Origin: Lacibacter sp. H375
GTDB lineage: Bacteria > Bacteroidota > Bacteroidia > Chitinophagales > Chitinophagaceae
Direction: 5' to 3'
DNA length: 64,000 nt
Assembly: GCF_037892425.1 (NCBI RefSeq)
Contig: NZ_JBBKTT010000001.1
Coordinates: forward strand, 2,046,001 to 2,110,000
In this document: piece by piece, positions 53,238-60,774 of the stretch
Layout: every line of letters begins with the position of its first letter
How positions within the stretch are numbered: the stretch's first letter is position 1
The notes under the pieces: model-generated
Database searches by the model: none
Seen by the model: the letters and a program-made list of their open reading frames with translations, nothing else
Told to the model about the DNA's origin: nothing
Translations under genes and position numbers: made by a program

Positions 53238-54446
53238 TTAAGCAGGAATATTCTTCAACAGATCTTCAAAGCTTTCCCGCTTACGGATCAATATTGCTTC
53301 ATCATCTTTCACCATTACTTCTGCCGGGCGATAACGTGAATTATAATTACTGCTCATTTCATACCCATACGCACCAGCATTATGGAAACAAAGCAGATCT
53401 CCTTCTTTTATTTCAGGTAATAAACGATCACTCGCAAACGTATCTGTTTCGCAGATATAACCGGTTATCATGTATTTTTTTTCTTCGCCTGTTGGGTTTG
53501 ATAAATTTGTTACGTGATGATAAGCATCATACATCATTGGCCGAATCAAATGGTTTAATCCCGTGTTCACGCCTGCAATGATGGTATCGCCATTTTGTTT
53601 CAGCACATTTACTTTAGCTAATAAATAACCACATTCACTCACTAAAAATTTCCCCGGCTCAAACCAAATCTGTAATTTTTTATTATTCGCTAGAGGATGT
53701 GCATCAAATGCCTGTTTTAATTTTTGCCCGATCGATTCAACATCTGCTGTTTTTTCTCCGGGTATGTAAGGCACTTTAAAACCACCACCAAGATCAATTA
53801 CCTCCAGTTCAGGAAAATGAGGAATGAGATCGAACAACACTTCAATCCCTTTTACAAATACATCAGCATCTTTTATTTCACTTCCTGTGTGGATGTGTAA
53901 TGTGCGGATGAAAATATTATTTGCTTTTACAATGGCTTCCAGTTCGCCTATCTGCTCAACCGGAATACCAAACTTGCTTTTATTATGGCCTGTTGAAATT
54001 TTTATATTCCCACCCGCCATAATATTTGGACGAAGCCTTACACCAACTGGATAACTATGTCCGTACTTCTTGCCGAATTTTTCAAGGTTCGATAAGCTAT
54101 CAATGTTCACATGCACACCTGCTTCTACAGCTTCTTCAATTTCTGCAAAAGAAATGCCGTTGCTGGTGTACAATACATTTTCAGGCGCCACGCCTGCGTG
54201 TAACGCCAACTTTACTTCGTTGATGCTGCTGCAATCGATATTACAACCAAGGCTGTTGAGGTAACGGACAATATGAATATTCGTTAACGCCTTTGACGCA
54301 TAAAAGATGCGTGTATCTAAAACAGAAAAAGCCTGTACCAATGTTTCGTATTGCTGTTTTATTTTTTCTGCATGGTAAACATAAACGGGCGTACCATATG
54401 TAGATGCGATCTGTTGTAACAGTTGAGTTGGGATAGAAGGAGTCAT
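53238..54446 (-). CDS. lysA: Diaminopimelate decarboxylase
   Basis: A 402-residue PLP enzyme making L-lysine from meso-diaminopimelate. The PLP lysine is K52 (FYASKALTN), HTGSEIKD carries the active-site His (IHTGSE), and the catalytic Cys is in GYICETDTFASDR, which matches the decarboxylase signature. Substrate-binding Arg residues lie in RLRPNIMAGG. Lysine biosynthesis is thus present; meso-diaminopimelate also feeds the cell wall. No other lysine gene is adjacent. It ends 131 bases before maeB. Confidence 0.95.
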   Translation of the reverse strand: MTPSIPTQLLQQIASTYGTPVYVYHAEKIKQQYETLVQAFSVLDTRIFYASKALTNIHIVRYLNSLGCNIDCSSINEVKLALHAGVAPENVLYTSNGISFAEIEEAVEAGVHVNIDSLSNLEKFGKKYGHSYPVGVRLRPNIMAGGNIKISTGHNKSKFGIPVEQIGELEAIVKANNIFIRTLHIHTGSEIKDADVFVKGIEVLFDLIPHFPELEVIDLGGGFKVPYIPGEKTADVESIGQKLKQAFDAHPLANNKKLQIWFEPGKFLVSECGYLLAKVNVLKQNGDTIIAGVNTGLNHLIRPMMYDAYHHVTNLSNPTGEEKKYMITGYICETDTFASDRLLPEIKEGDLLCFHNAGAYGYEMSSNYNSRYRPAEVMVKDDEAILIRKRESFEDLLKNIPA

Positions 54447-54562
54447 GTGTCGATGTTGCTGAGCTGCGAATTTAGTTGAAAAACCAATCGTTCATTACGA
54501 ATCATGAGTAAAGTCCCGGGATGTTATGAACGACTAGTTGTAAGTTATTTGTAAATGAAAAA

Positions 54563-54580
54563 CCCCCGTTTTAGCGGGGG
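54563..54580 (-). terminator. Terminator after scpB (minus strand)
   Basis: CCCCCG (54563-54568) and CGGGGG (54575-54580) form a strong GC stem with a six-base loop, followed by TTTTT on the minus strand (AAAAA to the left on plus). It starts 10 bases after the scpB stop codon and ends that transcript. Confidence 0.85.
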
Positions 54581-54590
54581 CTTTCTATAG

Positions 54591-55508
54591 TTAGTCTTTT
54601 TTCTCTTCTTCATCTTGTTCTTCTTCCACATCACTTTCTTCAGTTTCTTCGTCTTCCTGCTGATCTGCTTCATCTGCCTCTTCTATAGCTTCTATAGCTT
54701 CTACATCTGTTTGTTCTTCCTCTTCTTCCTGTTGAGCAGATTCTTCTTCAACAATTTCTTCTTCGGTCACTTCTTCTGTAACAGTAAGCTCTTCAACAAC
54801 GTCTTCTTCCTGTAGTTCTTCTTCAACACTGTTGAGAGGTTGTTCCAACAACTCACCATCTTCTGTTACAACGAGTGCTTCATTTGAAGATAGTTCCTGT
54901 TCTTCTTCACCGGCAACATTCAATGTATCGCTTTGTACTCCTGTTGGATCAATAATATCCGTTGAGATAACTTCTTTGATCTTTGGAAGATCTTCAGGTG
55001 AGTTAATACCAAAATAATCCATGAAGGAACGTGATGTACCGTATACCAAGGGATGGCCCGGCATTTTTTCATTACGTCCAAGTATAACGATCAATTCTTT
55101 TTCTAATAATTTCTGAACAGCATAATCGCAGCTCACACCACGAATGGCTTCCATTTCACCTTTGGTGATGGGTTGTTTGTACGCAATAATGGAAAGTGTT
55201 TCCAATGCTGCAGTACTCAAACGCTTCAGGAATTTATCACCATTGATCTGCGCAACAGTTTTGTGATATTCTCTTTTGGTGAGGAACTGCCAGCCACCAC
55301 CACTCTCTCTCACTTCAAACGGATAAAACTCAGCGGTATATTTTTCTTTGATGGCTGCAATCGCTGCTTCAGTCTGGTCGAGATTTGCACGGTCTTCAAT
55401 AAAACCCAATGCACTATTCACAAGGTCGCAAAGCTCCAATGTGGTAAGCGGACGTTCAGCTGCAAAGATCAGCGCTTCAATATGCGGGATGATAACACTA
55501 AGTTCCAT
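54591..55508 (-). CDS. scpB: Segregation and condensation protein B, with long acidic tail
   Basis: A 305-residue protein. Residues 1-190 form the two winged-helix domains of ScpB (IEALIFAAERPLT, STAALETLSIIAYKQPITKGEMEAIRG, GRNEKMPGHPLVYGTSRSFMDYFGI), which with ScpA clamps the SMC complex for chromosome condensation. The last 100 residues are a low-complexity tail of Glu and Asp with Val, Gln and Ala (LTVEEVTEEEIVEEES..., EEQDEEEKKD), well beyond the usual length. Acidic tails can affect partner binding or DNA; that role is not established. ScpA is not adjacent. An AT-rich repeat lies upstream. Confidence 0.93.
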   Translation of the reverse strand: MELSVIIPHIEALIFAAERPLTTLELCDLVNSALGFIEDRANLDQTEAAIAAIKEKYTAEFYPFEVRESGGGWQFLTKREYHKTVAQINGDKFLKRLSTAALETLSIIAYKQPITKGEMEAIRGVSCDYAVQKLLEKELIVILGRNEKMPGHPLVYGTSRSFMDYFGINSPEDLPKIKEVISTDIIDPTGVQSDTLNVAGEEEQELSSNEALVVTEDGELLEQPLNSVEEELQEEDVVEELTVTEEVTEEEIVEEESAQQEEEEEQTDVEAIEAIEEADEADQQEDEETEESDVEEEQDEEEKKD

Positions 55509-55512
55509 TCGT

Positions 55513-55567
55513 AATTTGAAAAATTTGAAGATTTGAGAATTTGAAAATTAAACAAAAACTCAAATCT
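55513..55567. repeat. AT-rich tandem ATTTGA(A/G) units and 9-bp inverted repeat upstream of scpB
   Basis: ATTTGAA or ATTTGAG occurs four times with 8-9-base period (55514, 55523, 55531, 55539). The third unit is part of AGATTTGAG (55529-55537), which pairs perfectly with CTCAAATCT (55559-55567). It lies between the scpB start and the atpG gene (minus strand), so it could be a 3' stem of atpG or a regulatory leader of scpB. Part of the sequence resembles the 13-bp inverted repeat at 50651-50696. Confidence 0.6.
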
Positions 55568-55602
55568 GTGAGTGCCTTTGTTCCCTTTCAGGGGTCAAGG
55601 GC

Positions 55603-56490
55603 TTAACTATTCAATGCTGCTGCACCACTTACGATCTCTGTCAATTCAGTTGTAATGGCCGCCTGGCGTGCACGGTTATAGCTGATGCGGAGTGAGCGCA
55701 ATAATTCGTTAGCGTTGTCACTTGCCTTATCCATCGCCGTCATACGTGCACCATGCTCCGATGCATTTGCATCAAGCACTGCTTTGAATAATTGTGTATT
55801 GAGGATCTTCGGCATTAACTCTGTAACGAGTTCTTCTTTGCCTGGTTCGAAGATGAAATCAGATTTTGTTTTAGCAGCACCTTCTTTGTTCACTACTTTA
55901 GGAATAGGGAGGAAGCGCTCCAGTTTAAACTGCTGTGTAGCTGCGTTTTTAAACTGACTGTACACCAGTTCTACCACATCAAACTCACCTTTTACAAACG
56001 CATCCATTGCAGAAGCAGAAGCCTGCTGTACATTTTCGAAAGTAAGGTGGAGAAAAATATCTTTATAGGTGTCGCTGGTTTTGTAACCGTTACGCAACAT
56101 CGCTTCGAAACCTTTTTTACCTATGCCCCAAACTTGTACATTTCCTTTTTGCTGTTGATCGGCATATTGCTCAGCAATTGTTTGGCGTGCAAGTTTTACC
56201 AGGTTGGCATTGTAACCACCGCACAAACCACGATCGCTGGTGATAAGGATAATCAGCACTTTATTTACCGGACGCTCGGCTGCCAGTTTCATGTTTACAC
56301 TACCATCGCTGTTGCTCACAATATTGCTCAGCATATCCTGCAGTTTCTGTGCGTAAGGGCGCATCTGGATGATGGCATCCTGTGCTTTACGGAGTTTGGC
56401 TGCACTAACCATTTTCATGGCTTTGGTGATCTGCTGGGTGCTTTGTACACTTTTGATCCTGTTACGTACCTCTTTTAATTGTCCGGGCAT
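55603..56490 (-). CDS. atpG: ATP synthase subunit gamma
   Basis: A 295-residue rotor-shaft subunit of F1Fo ATP synthase. The N-terminal helix (RNRIKSVQSTQQITKAMKMVSAAKLRKAQ) and C-terminal helix (MTAMDKASDNANELLRSLRISYNRARQAAIT) are the conserved coiled coil inserted in the F1 ring; ILITSDRGLCGGYN is the family signature. Upstream is a divergent DUF3667 gene and not atpA, and the gene downstream is scpB, so gamma is separated from other ATP synthase genes. A TACCTTTG -7 box lies 107 bases upstream. Confidence 0.96.
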   Translation of the reverse strand: MPGQLKEVRNRIKSVQSTQQITKAMKMVSAAKLRKAQDAIIQMRPYAQKLQDMLSNIVSNSDGSVNMKLAAERPVNKVLIILITSDRGLCGGYNANLVKLARQTIAEQYADQQQKGNVQVWGIGKKGFEAMLRNGYKTSDTYKDIFLHLTFENVQQASASAMDAFVKGEFDVVELVYSQFKNAATQQFKLERFLPIPKVVNKEGAAKTKSDFIFEPGKEELVTELMPKILNTQLFKAVLDANASEHGARMTAMDKASDNANELLRSLRISYNRARQAAITTELTEIVSGAAALNS

Positions 56491-56596
56491 GTGGTTGAAC
56501 GTTTAACGTTTAAAAGTTGAATGTTAAGGTTACATCGCATCAGAACAGTAGCTTTTTCACTAGAAACCTTAAACTTTGAACTGAAATTTCAGGCCG

Positions 56597-56604
56597 CAAA
56601 GGTA
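56597..56604 (-). promoter_or_regulatory. TACCTTTG -7 box for atpG
   Basis: The minus strand reads TACCTTTG here, an exact TAnnTTTG match, with a TTG about 21 bases upstream. The leader to the atpG ATG is about 100 bases and contains repeated AACGTTTAA units near 56499-56513. This supports an independent promoter for atpG. Confidence 0.6.
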
Positions 56605-56740
56605 ATGGAAACAGGGTTACAAGTGCAAGCCCACACCGAAATTGTGGAAAAGCTGAACTTGTTTTTTCGAGGCGGGTCCTGTGGGCGTTTTTCAGGGCGA
56701 ATGAAGCTATTTTATTATTTTCACCACAGCCAAACCAACT

Positions 56741-57481
56741 ATGCAATCAACCAACTGCTTAAACTGCGGTTCTGCATTAGAACCATCGCAACGTTTCTGT
56801 CCTCAATGCGGACAAAAAGCCGACACGCACAGGCTCAACTTCAACCATATCTGGCACGACCTGGTGCATGCATTTACACATGCTGATAAGGGGATTTTTT
56901 CGCTTATCTGGCAGTTGACTTTCAAGCCTGGTATCGTTGCAAGGGAATTTGTAGAAGGTAAGCGAAAGAAATATTTCAATCCGTTTACGTTTGTGATCCT
57001 GGTGGTGGGTTTTGCTTCGGTGGTGCTGATCAGCTCAGGGTTTACCAATTTCGGCGCTAATGCAAGGATGCCTCCAAACCCTATTTCTCCATTTCTTAAT
57101 AAACACGTGAACCTCATCATCTTTCTGAATATACCATTGCTGGCTTTGTTTAACCGTTTGCTCTTCCGCAGGGCTAACACAAATTATTCGGAGAACCTGG
57201 TATTGGCAGCATTTACATCGGGCGAACGTTCGATCTTTTTCAGTTTACTCATTGCACCTGTGTGGGTACTTTTTCACCCGCCGTTTTATGCTTTCCTGGT
57301 TTTTTATCTCTTTTGCTGGAGTTGTTATTATGGCTGGGCCTGTTCACAATTTTATACGGGGAAGAAAGCGGTTTCTTTTTTTAAGGGTTTGCTTTCAACT
57401 TTACTTACCCAGGTTGTGACCACGATGATAGTAACCGGACTTTACGCTATCTACTTTTATTTTTTTTATAAAAGGCATTAA
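56741..57481 (+). CDS. DUF3667-domain zinc-ribbon membrane protein
   Basis: A 246-residue protein. The first 25 residues are a zinc ribbon (CLNCGSALEPSQRFCPQCGQ: two CxxC pairs at 6-9 and 20-23), followed by the DUF3667 core (HDLVHAFTHADKGIFSLIWQLTFKPGIVAREFVEGKRKKYFNPF) and about four or five hydrophobic helices to the C-terminus. The family is common in Bacteroidota and its function is unknown; a membrane-attached cytoplasmic zinc finger suggests a role in sensing or assembly. It is divergent from atpG and ends at a bidirectional terminator. Confidence 0.9.
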   Translation: MQSTNCLNCGSALEPSQRFCPQCGQKADTHRLNFNHIWHDLVHAFTHADKGIFSLIWQLTFKPGIVAREFVEGKRKKYFNPFTFVILVVGFASVVLISSGFTNFGANARMPPNPISPFLNKHVNLIIFLNIPLLALFNRLLFRRANTNYSENLVLAAFTSGERSIFFSLLIAPVWVLFHPPFYAFLVFYLFCWSCYYGWACSQFYTGKKAVSFFKGLLSTLLTQVVTTMIVTGLYAIYFYFFYKRH

Positions 57482-57507
57482 AAAAGCAGCTCAACGGAGC
57501 TGCTTTT
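57482..57507. terminator. Bidirectional terminator between DUF3667 and TonB-type receptor genes
   Basis: AAAAGCAGCTC (57482-57492) and GAGCTGCTTTT (57497-57507) form a perfect stem with a four-base loop; A and T runs flank both sides. It serves two convergent genes. Confidence 0.88.
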
Positions 57508-57526
57508 GTGCTTATTGCTGAATTAC

Positions 57527-60367
57527 TTATAAGTTGTCGTTATTCATCATCATGGTTCTTTCTCCGCCCATACGACGCATATTGTTTTGTTGTTGCGGCT
57601 GTTGGGTTCCTTTAAATTTATTGAGGCGATAAGTAAAGCTCAACATGAAATACTGTGTAAGTCTGTTTGTTCTTGTATCAGTGATATAGTTGCTGTTGAT
57701 ACTTCGGTTAACGTTGGTATTCTGTTTCAGAACATCAAAACCTGCCAGGCGTATAACACCATTCTTGTTTTTAAATATTTCCTTTTCCAATGATGCATTC
57801 AACAAAGCAATATTTTGCTGAACACCAGCAGACAATCCCTGGTTCAACAGGTAATCGAAGTCCCAACGGAAAATAAAGCCTGCACCCAAATCAAAACGGG
57901 CATCACTGCTAAGTGTCCATGTACTTTGACGTGTAATTGACTGACCTGCATCTCTGAAGTCTGCATAGTTCAGGTTATACCTTACACCTGTAACTAACTC
58001 CAGCCATGGAATGTTGAATTCGAAATTTGCACCTTGGGTATATAACCAGTTTTTACCAATACTACGCTCACCATCAACAAGACTGATGTTGTTATTATAA
58101 TTCACCATTGTATTGGTGCTGATCACATACTTCCTGTTATTAAAAGGCTTGGCATAAGTAGTAAACATGTTTACATTGTAATAACCATTTACGTTTTCAG
58201 GTCTTGTTAACTGTGCGCCGGTTAATTTACCATTGGGGTCTTTGAAACGGATCACATTGTTTACGATCTGATCTTCAACAAAGTTGAATCCTAAGTTCAC
58301 TAAGAATATGCGACCTGAACTGAAGTTGAAATTATTAAAGTTGGTATTGAAGTTATGACTGTTAGATGGGCGGAGCAAAGGATTACCTTCTGTGAGATAT
58401 TGTGGATTGCTCTGATCTCTTACAGGTTGTAACTGTTCGAAATTTGGTTGCCTTGCACTACCGTTATAATTAAAGTTGAGCGATTTTGTACGGGTGAAAT
58501 TATACGTAAAACGTGCAACAGGAAACCAGTTGAAATTTGTGATTGGCTTGTATGCACTGTCCTTGCTGATGCTGTAACCTTTTAATACAACCGGTTGTAA
58601 AATAACACCGATCGCATAGTTATATTTCTTCTTAACGGTACGCACGCTGGCGCCAATGCGATTGTAATCAAAATTGTTTTCGTAAGCGTTACTTAAGGAA
58701 TCTATGAGCGTATAATTGGTGTTACCGGGAAGCTGAATATAATTCTGACGGTCATTACTTCCGAAGTTTTTGTTATAGTTATAACTCAGGTCAAGGAAAC
58801 GATCAACAGCAATGGGCTCGGTGTAAGTTGCACGCAGGTTGATGTTTTGTGTGCGGTTATCCTGCAGAATATTTTGCTTGAGCGTTGAATCTTTCGTTCC
58901 GTTCGTTAAATAAAATACCGACTCATTGTTTGTAAACTGATCGCTTTCGTTTGATGAGAAATTCAAATCACTATTAAACGAGAAGTTGCGGCCACGTTTT
59001 TTAAAGCGGTGGTTGTATAATAAATTACTTCTGAAGTTAGGACGATCACTTAATGAAGTGTTGAGGTTAGTACCATCTTGCAAAGGCGAGCCGTCGTTAT
59101 TAATATCAAAAATACTTTCAGAGCGGTTATTCGATTCCGTGAGCGTAAAGCTTGGACTGAATTTTATATAATTAAACGAATCGATCCACAGTTCAAGGTT
59201 ACCGAACGCACGGTGAGTACCATTCTTATTTAAGGAACCCTGGTCTGTATTTGTAAAGATCGATCCAGACCCTGATCTGCCGATATTTTGTTGGGCTGTA
59301 AATTGTTCAATGGTTGTAGCTCTGTGCGAATAGGTATAGCTACCATAAAATGAATTGCGTTTTCCAAAATCGTTACGATAGTTCAGGCCAATTGAATTCA
59401 ACTTGGTAATACCGTTTTGATTTCCACCACCACTATTACCACCGCCTCCGCCTCCAAAAGTCATACCGCCACGGCCACCGCCTCCTCCGCCCCCCATGTT
59501 TCCGCCACCACTGTTTCCATCCTGTTGAAAAGTAGAAGTGTTTACGTTGTTGCTATTGGCAATAAGGGAAAGCTGCTTGCTGTTGTTGAACCTGTTTACG
59601 GTAATGGCACCCGTATACCGGTCGTTTGTTCCGTAACCAGCTTGTGCCCGGCCAAACATTCCTTTGTTCTTATCTTTTTTCAGTTGAAGGTTAATTACTT
59701 TTTCAGGCTCGCCATCTCGAATACCTGATACGGTTGATTGATCACCATAATCATCAATTACCTGCACTTTATCGATCATGTCAGCAGGTATTTCTTTAGT
59801 GGCTGTTTTTGGATCTCCTGAAAAGAAGTCCTTGCCATTTACTTTTACACGTGTTACTTGTTTGCCTTGTGCGGTTACATTGCCTTCTCTGTCTACCTGC
59901 ACACCAGGCAACTTCTTCAACAACTCTTCAGTAGTTGCGTTTGGCTTGGTTTGAAACGCACCTGCACGGTACTCAACCGTATCCTCTTTCATAGTCACCG
60001 CCGGAGCTTCAATCACAATTTCTTTCAGATCGAGGTAAGAATTTACCAGCACCAGTTCGCCCAGGTCAATATTCGATACGCCGGCAGAGGGTTTAAAGAA
60101 TTCTTTGATCATTGGTTTATAGCCCGTATAGCTAATAACAATGGAATAAGCTGAAGTAGGAATTTTGGTGAAGCTGAATTCACCCTTAGCATTGGTGGAG
60201 GTTCTTGATGTATCGTAAGGGAAACTTTTTTCAACCAGCTTAACAGTGGCCTTGTCGAGGCCTCTTGAACCCGTTGAATCGGTTACTTTTCCGGTGATAC
60301 CGGTTGTTTGAGATTTTACAGATACGGATGTTGAGATGATAAGGAGAATGAGTAATAATTTCTTCAT
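57527..60367 (-). CDS. TonB-dependent receptor/outer-membrane beta-barrel protein with carboxypeptidase-regulatory domain
   Basis: A 946-residue protein from ATG 60367 (MKKLLLILLIISTSVSVKS, signal peptide); the longer frame from 60421 adds 18 residues. A carboxypeptidase-regulatory-like domain (about 23-110), a plug-like domain (TEELLKKLPGVQVDREGNV...VNGKDFFSGD; about 135-235), and a large beta-barrel with typical strands (RFTYNFTRTKSLNFNYNGSARQPNF) to the C-terminus. A Gly-rich insert (residues about 290-325) lies at the beginning of the barrel. It belongs to the outer-membrane protein beta-barrel family (PF14905-like) rather than SusC. The substrate is unknown. Confidence 0.88.
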   Translation of the reverse strand: MKKLLLILLIISTSVSVKSQTTGITGKVTDSTGSRGLDKATVKLVEKSFPYDTSRTSTNAKGEFSFTKIPTSAYSIVISYTGYKPMIKEFFKPSAGVSNIDLGELVLVNSYLDLKEIVIEAPAVTMKEDTVEYRAGAFQTKPNATTEELLKKLPGVQVDREGNVTAQGKQVTRVKVNGKDFFSGDPKTATKEIPADMIDKVQVIDDYGDQSTVSGIRDGEPEKVINLQLKKDKNKGMFGRAQAGYGTNDRYTGAITVNRFNNSKQLSLIANSNNVNTSTFQQDGNSGGGNMGGGGGGGRGGMTFGGGGGGNSGGGNQNGITKLNSIGLNYRNDFGKRNSFYGSYTYSHRATTIEQFTAQQNIGRSGSGSIFTNTDQGSLNKNGTHRAFGNLELWIDSFNYIKFSPSFTLTESNNRSESIFDINNDGSPLQDGTNLNTSLSDRPNFRSNLLYNHRFKKRGRNFSFNSDLNFSSNESDQFTNNESVFYLTNGTKDSTLKQNILQDNRTQNINLRATYTEPIAVDRFLDLSYNYNKNFGSNDRQNYIQLPGNTNYTLIDSLSNAYENNFDYNRIGASVRTVKKKYNYAIGVILQPVVLKGYSISKDSAYKPITNFNWFPVARFTYNFTRTKSLNFNYNGSARQPNFEQLQPVRDQSNPQYLTEGNPLLRPSNSHNFNTNFNNFNFSSGRIFLVNLGFNFVEDQIVNNVIRFKDPNGKLTGAQLTRPENVNGYYNVNMFTTYAKPFNNRKYVISTNTMVNYNNNISLVDGERSIGKNWLYTQGANFEFNIPWLELVTGVRYNLNYADFRDAGQSITRQSTWTLSSDARFDLGAGFIFRWDFDYLLNQGLSAGVQQNIALLNASLEKEIFKNKNGVIRLAGFDVLKQNTNVNRSINSNYITDTRTNRLTQYFMLSFTYRLNKFKGTQQPQQQNNMRRMGGERTMMMNNDNL

Positions 60368-60658
60368 AAACGTGTTTAAGATGCGAAATACGAAAATTTT
60401 CGTCAATAATTTATTTTTCAAACTGTTAAATAATAGACGTCAATGCCTGAAAAAGTTTGCTCTTGGTTGAGTAATCAGTATAAAAGGCAAATCTACAGTT
60501 TCGGTGGAGGCGGCTATCCGTGCTGGTGGGTAAACTGATTTTTGCAGGGTTTATTGTGAATTGCTTAACCCTTGTTCAGGTTTGTAAACAGATGGTTTCT
60601 ATTGCTTTCAGCCTTATTCAAAATTTAACCGGGCCCATCGCACTCAACAGTTAATCAT

Positions 60659-60666
60659 TACCTTTG
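60659..60666 (+). promoter_or_regulatory. TACCTTTG -7 box for secA
   Basis: An exact TAnnTTTG match. Transcription would begin near 60673 and give secA a leader of about 100 bases, containing the 20-codon reading frame and stem-loop. No TTG is found at the ideal distance upstream, so the promoter is moderately supported. A weaker TGTATTTG lies at 60720-60727. Confidence 0.55.
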
Positions 60667-60681
60667 TCGCCCTGTAAAAGG

Positions 60682-60744
60682 ATGCTTCTGTCAAATTGGC
60701 TTTGTTTCAAACTTTGCATTGTATTTGACACAAGGAAGCTTTAA
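60682..60744 (+). CDS. Possible 20-residue leader peptide upstream of secA
   Basis: ATG at 60682 to TAA at 60742-60744 encodes MLLSNWLCFKLCIVFDTRKL, hydrophobic in the middle with two Cys and a basic end. It would begin about 10 bases after the predicted transcription start, and ends 30 bases before the secA ATG. AAAAGG is directly against the ATG, too close for a normal Shine-Dalgarno. The first and last codons fall inside an inverted repeat. It could be a translated leader controlling secA as SecM does in E. coli, or a chance frame; there is no homology support. Confidence 0.3.
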   Translation: MLLSNWLCFKLCIVFDTRKL

Positions 60745-60774
60745 TCAAAATAATTGACTTATTAATCTATACAT

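Larger units (their letters stand above)
60422..60774. other. Intergenic region and secA leader
   Basis: A 353-base gap between divergent genes. It holds a TACCTTTG -7 box (60659-60666) with no clear -33 TTG, a 20-codon open reading frame (60682-60744), and an overlapping inverted repeat: GCTTC-TGTCAAAT (60684-60696) and ATTTGACA-caag-GAAGC (60723-60739). Nothing else could be supported in its first 230 bases. Confidence 0.65.

Noticed and set aside
54615-54815. Plus-strand Phe/Leu-rich open frame
   Set aside because: Mirror image of the Glu/Asp codons of the ScpB acidic tail.
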